A stretch of DNA of 64,000 bases. Source: Bicyclus anynana. Its lineage: Eukaryota; Arthropoda; Insecta; Lepidoptera; Nymphalidae. A program made the position numbers and the translations under genes. The stretch lies in assembly GCF_947172395.1 (NCBI RefSeq), contig NC_069090.1:5404291-5468290 (forward strand), in the 5' to 3' direction. This document shows positions 9,244 to 19,804 of this stretch, one piece after another (position 1 is the first letter of the stretch; the number at the start of each line of letters is the position of its first letter). The notes below the pieces were generated by a model. The model was given only the letters and a program-made list of their open reading frames with translations. It made no database searches and was not told the origin of the DNA.

Positions 9244-9649
9244 ATTATGATAATGCAAACAGCTTCAAGATTTCAATGTTATTTATATTTATTCTGTTTC
9301 ATATTAAATGTGTAAATGTGGAAGTGCGGTTTAATGCGGTTTCCTCTCGGTGCGTTATTATCGGATTAATATTTCTCTAAGCTGTGTAGTGAGCTGACAG
9401 TAAAGGGAACGACGACCGTAGCAGATCCCCTTGAGATGATTCATACTGCGCTGTACAGCATTTCCACTTACATTCGTATACCAAAGGCTTTATCCAACAA
9501 CCAATACACCAAAGGCTTTATTTTACAACAGGCTTACAGAGCAGATTTTCTAAAAACAACTATCAAAACAAAACGAAATGTAAATCGAGGGTCTGTAGTT
9601 GCCTTGGTCTGTCTTTCGGTTCCGATTAGATATCCCCGTCATTGCAAGA

Positions 9650-10035
9650 AGCGTAAAACATTTCATATACGTTTCGCTAGAACACATCTCGGAAACCAGC
9701 CCCCGTTGCTCGTATATGCGCAAAATATAATGAACTATCACGTTCTATACCTGGCATCGACATATTTTCCAATTCTTATAATGTCTTTAAAAAAAAACTC
9801 ACCGATCATCTGTCGGTGAATTCTTTCCCATAATAATTAAGTTAAGTTATATCTGTTATTTTGTTCCTTGTGTGGTATTTGACTGTTTACATGTTTTTTA
9901 GTTTTTAGTGAATGTTGTGTGCACTTGTCATAGATGTACGTATAAGTCAATGTGAGCTAGTTATATATTATTTGTATATGTCTCTATATGTATAATGTAA
10001 GTGTACGTAAATAAATAAATAAATAAATTAACATT
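9650..10035 (+). mobile_element. LINE 3'-end remnant with (AAATA)n tail
   Basis: Near 9770-9830 one frame reads SNSYNVFKKKL followed by a short end and a stop, the usual close of a CR1/Jockey-type ORF2. An AT-rich 3' UTR follows and ends in AAATAAATAAATAAATAAA (about 10008-10028). Upstream frames are broken. The clade is uncertain. Confidence 0.45.
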
Positions 10036-10495
10036 GTGATTTTATAAAAGCTGAAAGTTTATCGTCCAATACAACCTTTAATAGGTATTTTAATATGTTA
10101 CGATAGTGACCAGACCATTTTCCAGAAATCCATGAAGTTTTTCTTGAAAGGGTACAATAAAACTTACAACTAGGGACATGATATGGCATTTTATATCGAA
10201 GAAAATATTAAGGAATCTGTTCGAGCTCGGACTCGGACGGTTGAGGAAATTATGAAACCTACCTCTCAAAGCCACCATGGTCCAATCCCATAATGAGTTA
10301 CCTAGAACCTACTTTAAAATAAAAACAAAGGACTGGCTATTTAGGTTTTTAGACCTATAGGTATAGCAAGCTTCAGTGCTGAAGATTTCGTTGTTATGAA
10401 ATCTTTTTTTTTATTTTTGTCTTACATACTCGTATATCAAACACATTTGACAGTTAATCTCTAGAATATGCTTGTGAAGTCGCGATAAACTCGAA

Positions 10496-10811
10496 TGATG
10501 TAATCATTACCAACCCATATTCGGCTCACTGCTGAGCTCAAGTCTCCGCTCAGAATGAGAGGGGTTAGACCAATAGTCCACCACGTTGGCCCAAATCGGA
10601 TTGGCAGAGTTTACACACGCAGAGAATTAAGAAAATTCTCTGGTATGCAGTTTTCCTCACGATGTTTTTCCTTCACCGTCTGAGACACGTAATATTTAAT
10701 TTCTTAAAATGCACACAACTGTAAAGTTAGAGGTGCATGCCCCTAACCGGATTCGAAGCTACGCCCTCCGAATATAATACAGAGGTCATATCTAGTGAGT
10801 TATCATGTGTC
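10496..10811 (-). mobile_element. SINE B, near full length
   Basis: Minus-strand copy with AACCCATATTCGGCTCACTG at the 3' end of the element, the central block TTTTTCCTTCACCGTCTGAG, and the B-box complement GGATTCGAAGC near 10748. The (TGA)n tail is degenerate. Confidence 0.85.
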
Positions 10812-10959
10812 ACAAGCACGTGTCATTATAGCAAGCTTCAGTACTAAAGAATTTGTTGTCAAACAATTTTAATTTTTGTCTTACTTGTATCAAACACAGT
10901 GACAACTTTAATCTCTATCATATACTTGTGAAGTCACGATAAACTCGTATGATGCATTA

Positions 10960-11045
10960 TGCATTATAATAACACTTCACCACATATCAAAACTACACAC
11001 GCTCCACTCAGATACCGAACCATCCTCAGGAGATGACTTCGCAAC
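10960..11045 (-). mobile_element. Diverged relative of the Penelope-like pLTR arm
   Basis: CCATCCTCAGGAGATGAC (minus strand GTCATCTCCTGAGGATGG) matches the ribozyme-core part of the arms at 17.6, 17.9 and 58.7 kb, with similar spacing to a downstream GTGTGTAG. The invariant GAAA is GGAG here, so it would not work as a hammerhead. Homology outside this core is weak. Confidence 0.35.
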
Positions 11046-11317
11046 ATTTACTCGTGCATACTCAAATGTATGCAAAGTGACTTGAAGATCATATGTTTTA
11101 TGGCAACATCCCAACTAATACATCGCGTTGTCCGTCGCACTAAGCTACTTTGCATCCCTAGGGCACCCTCGCTCAATCCAGAATTTATCCGTGCATACGG
11201 GTTATTGCATTGTTTATTACACCGGAATTGCATTTGGATACGGTCGATAGCGTTGCAGGCTGTATTAGTTCCTGAAGGGTATACATAGTAGTTTAATAAT
11301 ACTATGTCTATTGTATC

Positions 11318-11431
11318 ATCATTAGCAACCCATTTTCGGCTCACTGTGGAGCACGAGTCTCCTCTCAGAATAAGAGAGGTTAGGTCAATAGTCGACCACG
11401 CTATCCCAATGCGGATTGGCGCACTTCGCAA
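11318..11431 (-). mobile_element. SINE B, 3' fragment
   Basis: Minus-strand 3' third: CATCATTAGCAACCCATTTT, then CCTCTCAGAATAAGAGAGG and GCGGATTGGCGCACTTCG. The head is missing. Confidence 0.75.
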
Positions 11432-12360
11432 AATCATCTATTGTCTAGTCTATTCCAATATCATCATCAACATCGTTTTGAATGGTCTGCAAGAGCCTAG
11501 CCTTTTTATAGGAAAGGCTTGGAGCTTAGATTCGCAACTGCGCTACATGTAATTTAAAAAAATCTTTTAATATTTTACTAGCTATCTGATTTAAGTAGCT
11601 ATATTAAAAAAGAATAAAAAATTATTTCGGTTTAAAAATCATAAAATAAAATTAAAGTACAAAAATCTCAATCTAGATTAATTATTAAGAATAGTAACAA
11701 TTTTTACCTTAAATTTGTTTGTGTGAGTTAGTGAAGCTAAACATATCAAAACTGAACTGTAGCATGGTGGATTTAAGCTTATATTATCGCTCGACTAGTA
11801 TCTTTAATTTTATGTTTTTGACTATACTTATAGACAAATATGTACGGCGTTTACGGGTAGAATGTCTGTATATGTGTACAAATAAAGGAATTACACAAAC
11901 GCCGTACAGTAATAAATAACCTCTATTGCTTCTGCAATTGTCGACGAATTAAAAATTTGGACTGACTTCCGGCACCACCACTTAAATATGGCACTAGGTT
12001 TTTCGATATTTATTTTTAATCATCTATAACACTATAATAAAGCCGTACATTAATAATTAGTCGTAATTCGTCATTTGTACCTGAAAATTCCATTCACTCG
12101 CGTACTCACCTGTACCGCTCAGAAGTGACGGCATAGTGCTCAAAATTATTTTCTGATATAGTAACAGCCTTCTAAGCGTTATTCACGTTAATTAATTTCA
12201 CAGGTAATTTTTTTTCAAGGACTTGTAGTTTATTATAACCATAGCAAAATGACTTGACGTTTCGAAAGTTCTTGTAAATGAAGCCTTTAAGTACTTAAAA
12301 TAAATTGAAATTGAATTTTAATTTGACCACGCTGTACCAATGCAAGCTTGGGATACGTAA
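11432..12360. other. No gene or recognised repeat
   Basis: AT-rich. An imperfect inverted pair ACGGCGTTTACGG/AAACGCCGTACAG spans 11845-11908 and could bound a small hairpin element. The ORF inside it is short and not convincing. Confidence 0.45.
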
Positions 12361-12990
12361 TAATAAATAATAATAATAATAATTTATTTATTCATCAGAA
12401 AGCAGGTTTACAAAGATTACTTAAATATAATAAGACCCTGATACTCTCTACCATAATAATTTGGTGTATGAAAAATTTAAATAGACTATGTATAATCCTA
12501 ATTTAAAAGCAAACAAATAAAAAAGAAAACATATGTAATAGCTTATACAATTTAACATTTTAAGATTCAATGATTATGACAAATGTAACTCAAAACTACT
12601 GTGACAGATAAAATAAAATAATAGTCATAATATATACTGTCAAAATTATTAAACCTTGTTAAATTTAGTGCAAAGTCAAGTAATTATTACCAGTGAAATG
12701 TTAAAATGTCAATTAAAATTATGTCAAACACACATGTCAATTAAAATTATGTCAAAATATTTATCATACGTCAAAAAAAAAAAAAAAAGAATATCATTAA
12801 AATTTGTAATTTAAATACTCATTTAAGTTATAGAAACATTTATCCATAAGCATTTTAGAAACCTTACTCTTGAAACTATTTACATTGTAAATCTTATAGA
12901 TATCTGGTAGTTTGTTATATATTGAAATTGCACTACAATGTACACTCTTAGCGAACATGTCAAGCCTTTTTGGTGGCATTATTAGCTTAT
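12361..12990 (-). pseudogene. LINE (CR1/Jockey-type) 3' end with ORF2 C-terminus
   Basis: On the minus strand 12979-12797 encodes 60 residues ending a reverse-transcriptase ORF: ISIYNKLPDIYKI then NSFKSKVSKMLMDKCFYNLN. The pattern YNKLP...FK.K..K.L..KC.YN..E is the usual C-terminus of these LINEs. The element continues to a 3' UTR and an (AAT)n tail at 12361-12388. The upstream part is lost. The repeated block ATGTCAATTAAAATTATGTC occurs twice near 12705-12755. Confidence 0.6.
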
Positions 12991-13368
12991 CTTTTATCGT
13001 AGTACATAAGATAGGAATTTAATCGAGAACTGTTTCAAAATTTTAAGTAAAACTACATTTGCTGAATGATTTAGAGCTACACTACTTCAGTCTATCCCTA
13101 TAAGTGATTAATAGATAATCTATATGTACTCATTTTATATTTTAAATTGTTATGTACTCATTAAATATTGCTCTAGTTGTTGTACAAGTAAAACAGTGTC
13201 TGACTTATATTCCGGTCTCGATAAGTTACGAGTACTATCTGGGTCGGGCAGAGTTCCTTGTCGATGTAGACGTATGCTGGCAAACTTGCGATATGTCTTG
13301 TTTGAAACTCTGCTAGTGTGGAAAATTGTTTGTTCGATTATATTATCTATTGGTAAATTTAAATATTT

Positions 13369-13522
13369 TTAGTAGACTCAGAAGTGGATTACAATAATAA
13401 GAAAAGCAATGTCAAGTAAAGGTTTATGATTCACAATATTTGTCAGAACAACTTAATTAAATCAAAATGTAACCAAACCAAAACCTAGAATGGAAGAGAA
13501 TTACCTTGAGTGGAGTCACGGA
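13369..13522 (+). repeat. Interspersed 150-bp repeat (R150), copy 1
   Basis: Starts TAGTAGACTCAGAAGTGGAT and contains ACAACTTAATTAA and ACCTTGAGTGGAGTCACG. Copies at 32328-32490 (+) and 51385-51500 (-). It could be part of an LTR or another transposon; no diagnostic end was found. Confidence 0.6.
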
Positions 13523-13606
13523 CTTTAAGTGACCCCTAAAGTAGTGAAATAGGGGTTGAAAGTTAAATTGATTTTCGCACGGATGAAGTCGCGAGTGTCG
13601 GCTAGT
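13523..13606 (+). mobile_element. Helitron-like 3' end (H7 type)
   Basis: AATAGGGGTTGAAAGTTAAA followed by the degenerate hairpin CGGATGAAGTCGCGAGTGTC and GGCTAG. The opposite-strand element at 59213-59512 has the same 3' architecture. Confidence 0.55.
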
Positions 13607-13949
13607 ATTTCGCCATATATGCTTTGCCACCTGTCAAGTCTGTGAGAATAAAGGAGTGTGAACGGCATCTGACTATTTGATACAAAATTCATAACTCTGT
13701 CTGCATCCAACAATATGGACCCGTCGAACAAAAATGTGTACCAGGTTGTTTCTACACCTGCCTATTTGAAAAATACTTTAGCTGCAAGCGAAAGGTATTG
13801 TGTGTTCCAAAACTCTCAATTTCGTATTGTTTTAATTCAATTATTTTTTTATGGTTTGGATACAATACTGCACTAAGTACTGGTTTATATATTTCAATGA
13901 AAACGTAGAGGTTATAGATGGATTTCTTTTAAATTTTTAATAAGGTTTT

Positions 13950-14131
13950 TTTTTTGAAAATAATATTTGCCATATTTTTTATAATATGACCAAAATTCCT
14001 ATTCCCCTCCAACTAGTCGGGAAAGACTGTACTAGGAGTGGGTACGACAATAGACCAACGGGGGGGCGACCGAACCACCACCCCTCGGTGATGAATCCAA
14101 CCGCTCTTACCGTTGAGTTATTGAGGTTTTT
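13950..14131 (-). mobile_element. SINE C, copy 2
   Basis: Reverse complement of the 9055 element: AATATTTGCCATATTTTTTA, CCCCTCCAACTAGTCGGGAA, a B-box degraded to GGTTCGGTCGCC, and the A-box end CGCTCTTACCGTTGAGTTAT. Confidence 0.75.
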
Positions 14132-15470
14132 GTTTAACCGACTTCAAAATAGGAGAAGGTTGTCAATTCCACGCGTATGTTTATTTTTAATATTTGTTAC
14201 CTCCTGACTTCGTCATTTATTAACACATTTGGAAAAATCTTTTTTTGTTTAAAAGAATATACTTTCAGATTGGTCCCATTTTATTTTCATGAAAGTCGGT
14301 GTAGTAATTTTGTATTAAAATTAATATTAACTGAAATACGTCTTTGAAATTGGTTTCATTTTTATGTTAAAAATAAATACATTCAATTGCTTTTACATGC
14401 ATCCCTTCAGAACGATAAATGATATTTTACGTAGGTACGTGTGTTTTTGTATGTTAATGCTTATTTTAAAAATTACTTTTTTCCATAATGTTGAAATAGT
14501 AAAACGGCTATAAATCACTTACTGTTAGACCCGATTAATTTAGAATACATACGGAGATCTTAGTTATGAGTAAGTACATTAAAACTTTACGTAACTGTTG
14601 TCATGTAATGCGTTAGAATTAAGTCTCGCTTCGCAGATTAGATAAAACTAAGCTAACAACAAGTAAAAATAGAAGAAAAATCCCAATTTTATCCATTGAT
14701 TTAAATCGGGTCTTCCCACTAAATCGACGACGCTTGCGAGGTCAGAACTCCTAAACCAACAAAATGTTAATGAACATTTGACTTCAAAAAACAAACAACC
14801 AAAATTTCGCCCAAACCCACTATCGGATTAGGTACGAATATAGGTCATAGCACACATTTCGAGTCTTAAAGGGATCGTAACCGTATCGTCGCACCGTCAA
14901 CAAGACGTCGACATTGCTGGGTGATGCTACGCTGTTTCGCCGATCGCATGTTGATAGGAGGGGTGAGGGAGGTATGCGTGCACGAAGACACGTACATGGG
15001 TGCGATGAGACGTACGCATGGCGACATCAGACCATTAGCGTGGAGAGGCGTAGTACTGTAAGCTTATCTCGAGGCGAGACGATTAGATTACGATTCCAAT
15101 TGGTGTGTGAAAAAAATACTGCACAACTCGAGTTGATTGGATACCTACCGATATCTTTACGAGTCGTGTGTGCTATGACCTTAAACCGGAAACATTAACC
15201 GAAAATGTTGTCAAAATATCGTTCCAATTAGTTTCCATGTCTATGGGATTGCTAATTTGTATTCGAGGGAGTTCCTCTCACGGCCTGTACATATAAAGAG
15301 GATGGTTAAATGATTATGAAAGTTAGACAGGTTATACACAAAAGGGTTTATGTGGATTATGCAATACGCACTCTAACACGTATTGTTTAGTTTCCAAAAA
15401 ACAACAACAAAACAATATTTGTCAGAGGAGTAATTTTATAACAGATTTTTTAGCGATTTAATAATAGCTA
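14132..15470. other. Unassigned region with a CpG-rich patch
   Basis: 14140-14870 is AT-rich with the widespread lepidopteran phrase ACCGACTTCAAAATAGG at its start. 14880-15090 is distinctly richer in CG dinucleotides (repeated ACGT, GCG, CGTC) and includes a 94-codon ORF at 14914-15198 that matches no family I know. No splice or promoter structure can be supported. Confidence 0.4.
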
Positions 15471-15583
15471 AATAGTTGCCCACGATCTCATCTGATGGTA
15501 AGTGTAGCATTAAAATGTCCCTAACTTAAGTCTAAGTTTTGTGAAGGTTCACAAAACTAAGACCTTGTTTAACTTCTGCCCTA

Positions 15584-15705
15584 TCTATTAATATTATAAA
15601 GATAAAAAGATTTGTATTTTTGTATGTAAGGAACAAACTCGCAAACTACTAAACTGATTTGAAAAATTCTTTCACCAAACAATAAAAAACTAAATTATCA
15701 GAGAG
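15584..15705 (+). mobile_element. Helitron-like 5' end (H8)
   Basis: TCTATTAATATTATAAAG, a typical 5' terminus, then GTATTTTTGTATGTAAGGAA and a body resembling that near 19.8 kb. It is cut off by the LINE fragment that follows. Confidence 0.5.
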
Positions 15706-15711
15706 GTATGT

Positions 15712-15985
15712 TGGCTGTTAATGTTCCTTAATGATAAAGATACTTGGAGGCCGTTAGATGAACTTCCACCTTCACACAGGAAGTAAAACTATTAGAAATT
15801 ATAATATTGTCATCAACTCTAAATTATAAAATTGTATGATTTTCCTCAAAAGAGCAACTGTTGAGTATCTTGTCGGTTTCTTCTCAGCAGAACCTGCCTT
15901 CCGAACCGGCGGTAGACTCTTTACAAATAGTCAACTAAATAATAGTAATTGCATAAATTTGTAAATACCTTTGTATATATGATAT
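15712..15985 (+). mobile_element. LINE 3' end, family L-PSH
   Basis: Ends an ORF with WRPLDELPPSHRK then a stop (about 15748-15787), followed by the 3' UTR block TCTTGTCGGTTTCTTCTCAG, AGAACCTGCCTTCCGAACCG and CTCTTTACAAATAGTC. The same end occurs at 28786-28948 (+) and 31060-31240 (-). This is a non-LTR retrotransposon of the CR1/Jockey superclade; the clade is not certain. Confidence 0.6.
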
Positions 15986-15999
15986 AATTTTATTTTTAA

Positions 16000-16345
16000 T
16001 ATTTTTTCTTCTCACGTTGTTATTCTTTAGTATGGTATTTTATTGTTTTTCCCTTTTTATTTTAGTTAATTGTAATGTACTATTTTAAGTTTAAGTTATT
16101 ATTATTGTTTATTTTAGTTAATAAGGTTGTTGTGTGCTGTGTTTGTGGCGGCATCTGGTCAACGGTTCCAACTGAAAACCAGCGCTGCATGCTCTTTTTA
16201 TTTAAAGAGTATGTAGCATTATGCTGAGTTGGATCCGTTTACTGGGTTGTGCCACACATCGCAGGATATTGTTATAGAACAAATTGTGTTGTGTGGCATA
16301 ATTCACTAATAAAGCTTTTTTTCTTTCTTTCTTTCTTTCTTTCAA
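16000..16345 (+). mobile_element. LINE-like 3' UTR with (CTTT)n tail
   Basis: No coding part remains. The sequence runs through GTGTTGTGTGGCATAATTCA and ACTAATAAAGC, a polyadenylation-like signal, into CTTTCTTTCTTTCTTTCTTT (16324-16343). A 3' end closing in a simple repeat suggests a LINE, but the family is unknown. Confidence 0.4.
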
Positions 16346-16420
16346 CTGACGTAGTGTAACAACTGTAGTAGTAGGTAGTATTCGGGTGGAACCGAGAGAT
16401 TCTGCTATTACATTAACTAA

Positions 16421-16762
16421 ATATATAAAACTCAAAGGTGACTGACTGACATAGTGATCTATTAACGCACAGCCTAAACCACTGGACGGATCGGGCTGAA
16501 ATTTGGCATACAGGTAGATGTTATGACGTAGGCATTCGATAAGAAAGGATTATGATCAATTCTACCCCCAAGGGGATAAAATAGGGGATGAAAATTTGTA
16601 TGAAACTTTGTTAATTTTGCGGCGATTTGGTTGAAATTTGGAATGAAAATAGATTTTCCTCAGGATTAACACATAGGCTACTTTTCATCCCGGAAAATCC
16701 ATGTTTCCATGTTTGGATTTGTGAAAAACTGAATTCCTCGCGGGCAAAGTCGCGGGCGCTAG
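16421..16762 (+). mobile_element. Helitron-like element, H2-related subfamily
   Basis: Starts around ATATATAAAACTCAAAGG and has the body GATCGGGCTGAAATTTGGCA, TACCCCCAAGGGGATAAAAT and AACACATAGGCTACTTTTCA. It ends AAAGTCGCGGGCGCTAG with T at 16763. The second half matches H2; the first half differs, which illustrates the modular make-up of these elements. Confidence 0.7.
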
Positions 16763-17483
16763 TATTACATAATAGCAATTGTCAATAGAGATTTTGTTGA
16801 ATTTTTATAAAAAAATTGTAATATTGTGGATCACACAATTATATACCTCTATATACTTTACTTTTCCACAAGAGTAAAGCAAAAATACCTTTATATTTTG
16901 CAGGAATAGAGCCACTGAAGAATAGTACATTATTCTTCGAAAAAGACGGTAATCCAACACGACTGGAGAGAGATTAGGCGCGACCACGGCGCCATTTTAT
17001 GTAGTCTTCGAGTATGTAACGTAATACCGCCAGTTTACAAAATCCTGATTATATATACAATGTTTTGTGGATAGTAACGGTAAGATTCGTCTTGTGTTAC
17101 CATAGTGTCCGTCAAAATGCGAATTTGTATGAATTGTTATTATAGAATCGATTTTAATTTTAATAAAGAAATATTGTAGAAAATAGATAGCTAGGACAGC
17201 TAGGACATTTTCTTACAAGTGTAAGCGAATAAAAAGTCTGTTTGTCTATTGATTGCTAGCGTCTGTTAAAACAAAGCTAGTCCGCTAGTATAATAAAAGC
17301 AGATACAAACACACGTTACATACCATATTGTACCACACTAATCACACTAATATGATAAAGGCGAAAGTTTGTGTATTTGAAAGTTGTGTGTGTTAGTGTG
17401 TATGTTTGTTCCTCTTTTGCGTTGCGGCTACTAAATTGATTTGGCTAAAAATTTAGAATGGACACAATTTTACTCTGGATTAA

Positions 17484-17496
17484 CAACACATAGGCT
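17484..17496 (+). repeat. 13-bp target duplication of the Penelope-like insertion, left
   Basis: CAACACATAGGCT, identical to 18052-18064. In the uninterrupted H2 consensus this phrase occurs once. Confidence 0.85.
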
Positions 17497-17580
17497 TATA
17501 TAATGATTTATTTATTTTGCTATCATCCGCGAAAATTCGGCGAACCCATGCGACAACGTCACCCAGGTCTGACAAAATAC

Positions 17581-17624
17581 TCTCTACGTACGTTTCACCC
17601 CGAAACCGGAGCATCCTCAGGAGA
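17581..17624 (-). ncRNA. Candidate hammerhead ribozyme, left arm
   Basis: Minus strand: stem I TCTC/GAGA, core CTGAGGA, stem II GCTCCG with loop GTTT and CGGGGT, then GAAA, a two-pair stem III inside the palindrome ACGTACGT, and the cleavage nucleotide A. All invariant positions are present. Deviations: an extra U after the core A, and a G-U pair where G-C is usual. Confidence 0.62.
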
Positions 17625-17884
17625 TGTTGACTCTACAACGTGCAATTGCAAAGTGTCGTTTTCGACCTTTGCTTCGTCTTTTATAGACCAAAAAGTAGGT
17701 GGGGCAAGAGGTGGGCGTTGCCAAGATACTCATAATATAAGCGATTTATCGTGCATCGCATTCAAACATTTTTATTAATGGATTAACATTTTTATTACCT
17801 CTTGCCCCACCTACTTTTTGGTCTATAAAAGACGAAGCAAAGGTCGAAAACGACACTTTGCAATTGCACGTTGTAGAGTCAACA

Positions 17885-17928
17885 TCTCCTGAGGATGCTC
17901 CGGTTTCGGGGTGAAACGTACGTAGAGA
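17885..17928 (+). ncRNA. Candidate hammerhead ribozyme, right arm
   Basis: Stem I 17885-17888 pairs with 17925-17928. Core C3-U4-G5-A6-N7-G8-A9 is 17889-17895 (CTGAGGA). Stem II is 17897-17902 with 17907-17912. G12-A13-A14 is 17913-17915. A15.1 (17916) pairs with U16.1 (17923). H17 is A17924, so cleavage is predicted between 17924 and 17925. Stem III is very short and its sequence is self-complementary, as in hammerheads thought to act as dimers. Confidence 0.65.
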
Positions 17929-18051
17929 GTATTTTGTCGGACCTGGGTGACGTTGTCGCATGGGTTCGCCGAATTTTCGCGGATGATAGCAAAATAAATA
18001 AATCATTATATAATCATGGTGAACTTCCGCAAAGTAACGCCTGCTTCTATC

Positions 18052-18064
18052 CAACACATAGGCT
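18052..18064 (+). repeat. 13-bp target duplication of the Penelope-like insertion, right
   Basis: CAACACATAGGCT, identical to 17484-17496. Confidence 0.85.
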
Positions 18065-18478
18065 AGTTTTTATCCCGAAAAAATCTATGATTCCCGCAGG
18101 ATTAGTGAGAAACTGTATTCCATGCGGACGTAGTCGCCAGTATAATTTAAGGCAGTTTTCTAAATAACCATGTTTTCAATAGGTTAACAAGTACCCATCA
18201 CACCAATAACAGTAATAGCGCGTAAAAAACCTAATCGAAACGAATGTTGCTCTGGCTAAACGACTCGTTTTATCATCGCAATAAAATAAGCAGACATAAA
18301 CGCACGTCACCATATTTTGTACAACACCTATATAATATAAGGCAGTTTAAAAAAAAACTAACATGTTTTCAATAGATTATCAAATACTCACCACACCAAT
18401 AAGAGTAATAGCGCGTAAAAAACCTAATCGAAACAAATGTTGCTCTGGCCAAACGACTCGTTTTATCAGCGTAATAAA

Positions 18479-18868
18479 TTCGCATAAGCTAACGAGCCCA
18501 TCGCTCGCAGTATTTATGAAACTCAGCTACACATTTGCGGACTAATTGAACATTTGACGTCGCTATTATGTAGATTTCGTAACGCTGAATTAATTTGTGT
18601 AAAGTACTTCAATACATTTTTTAAGGGTAGCAATTATAATTCACTGTAAATATTATGAATTGAAATTGTACGACTAAATATTTATCTAATTTGTCAAGGT
18701 TTATATTACAAGCGACCCGCCTCAGCTTCGCATTAAAATCCATAGAACAGTTTAAAGATCTGAATGAACTTAATTACAGTGGACTTCATTTTATGACTTA
18801 ATTTTAAAGTATGTGATGAATGATGATGATAATGATATTGATCATATTACCTTTATCACTAATATGGA
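18479..18868. other. No gene seen
   Basis: AT-rich sequence. GACCCGCCTCAGCTTCGC near 18715 may be a remnant of a Helitron hairpin. Nothing else is recognisable. Confidence 0.4.
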
Positions 18869-19042
18869 TCTGTAACAAAGTTACATAACACTTCTCTTTC
18901 TACAAACGCTAACGCTTTATTATGATATATTCGATTGATAAGCTTATCACGTGACCTCAAATGTCGTACCCATTCATTTATTCGTTTTCAAAGCGTTAGC
19001 ATTCGTAGAAAGAGAACCGACGTGTAACTTAGTTACACGCCC
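18869..19042. repeat. Foldback-like repeat with ~50-bp inverted arms
   Basis: Left arm 18869-18921 (CTTTCTACAAACGCTAACGC) is the imperfect complement of 18989-19042 (GCGTTAGCATTCGTAGAAAG), with a spacer of about 67 bp. The right arm and part of the spacer resemble 60842-60935 at DNA and translated level. Probably a short DNA transposon; the superfamily is unknown. Confidence 0.55.
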
Positions 19043-19804
19043 AGGCACGTTAACACATTTGTGCACTCAGCGGTTCTGCACACAATGTTATGAACACTAC
19101 ACAAGCAAAGTTCTGAAAATGAGATCTTGTGGCAAAAGGACAAAGAAATACATTAGGTGGTTTTGTTCGTCCTAAAAGTTAAAGGATATATTTCTAAAAT
19201 CAGGGTAAAAATTAGAATAAAAGCTACAAATACACAAATTATTGTAATAAAACTTTTCGTCTTCAGGACTTTTTAAATAATTAATTAGTTTTCAAGTTAA
19301 CTTAGTTATAGACATCGAATATGTAAATGTATCTTATTTAAATAATAACATTATTATTCTGAATTGAAAGGTATTTTCAAATAATTTGATCACATTTCAG
19401 GTTAATTAACTGATAGACATCGTTTCTGTATCGACGTAAACAAGGTCTCTCAGCCAGCTATTATTATCTCAGGGAATAGCATCTATATGTAAATTTTCCA
19501 TTACCTCGTCGATACAATGAACTTTGAATGTAGCGTACCCAATTACTTGGGCATTTCATAAAGATTATTTTGTCTGTACAAAGGTACTTCATTAATTTGA
19601 TTATTGTAATAAAGTTATGAAAAAAATAGCTCGCAGTTTGAAGATATTAAAAAAAATATTTATAAGATGAAAGCTATATTACGATTTCTTGGATTTCGTC
19701 CAGAGAAGATGAATTATAAATGTCAGTTTCTTTCTTTTGTATGAACCTACCTGTATAATCTACAAAAAAAAAATCTTAAGATATAGATTTCCAAACTAAG
19801 ATTT

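Larger units (their letters stand above)
17497..18051 (+). mobile_element. Penelope-like insertion made of inverted pLTR arms
   Basis: Left arm 17497-17711 is the reverse complement of right arm 17798-18014, nearly base for base; the spacer is 17712-17797. After the right arm comes ATGGTGAACTTCCGC (from 18016), an ORF start cut after 12 codons. Each arm holds a candidate hammerhead ribozyme. A 13-bp target duplication flanks the unit. Long inverted pLTRs, severe truncation, variable target duplications and hammerhead motifs are all known for Penelope-like elements. No RT or GIY-YIG domain remains, so the class is inferred. The open frames within the arms (17503-17778, 17746-18057) are arm sequence, not genes. 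Confidence 0.62.
17342..18140 (+). mobile_element. H2 Helitron-like element carrying a Penelope-like insertion
   Basis: 5' end TCACACTAATATGATAAAGG, then GCGAAAGTTTGTG and the family body. It resumes after the nested insertion at 18065 with TTTTTATCCCGAAAAAATCT and ends in a decayed hairpin CGGACGTAGTCGCCAG. A at 17341 and T at 18141 flank it. The neighbouring tandem unit gives the empty site A/T with no duplication, which is strong local support for a Helitron mode of insertion. Confidence 0.8.
17287..18478 (+). repeat. Two tandem ~190-bp units, the first split by a Helitron
   Basis: Unit 1 comprises 17287-17341 plus 18141-18288; unit 2 is 18280-18478. Shared blocks include TAATAGCGCGTAAAAAACCT and CAGACATAAACGCACGTCAC (diverged in the first unit). 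Removing 17342-18140 restores a regular spacing of about 190 bp. Unit 2 shows the uninterrupted sequence ACCTATATAATATAAGGCAG at the insertion point. Confidence 0.75.

Noticed and set aside
16324..16343. Functional poly-pyrimidine splice tract
   Set aside because: It is the simple-repeat tail of a LINE-like 3' end; no acceptor site or exon follows.
17503..18057. Two antisense ORFs of about 90-100 codons with nearly the same protein
   Set aside because: They are the two inverted arms of one transposon insertion read in mirror image, which fully explains the shared peptide.
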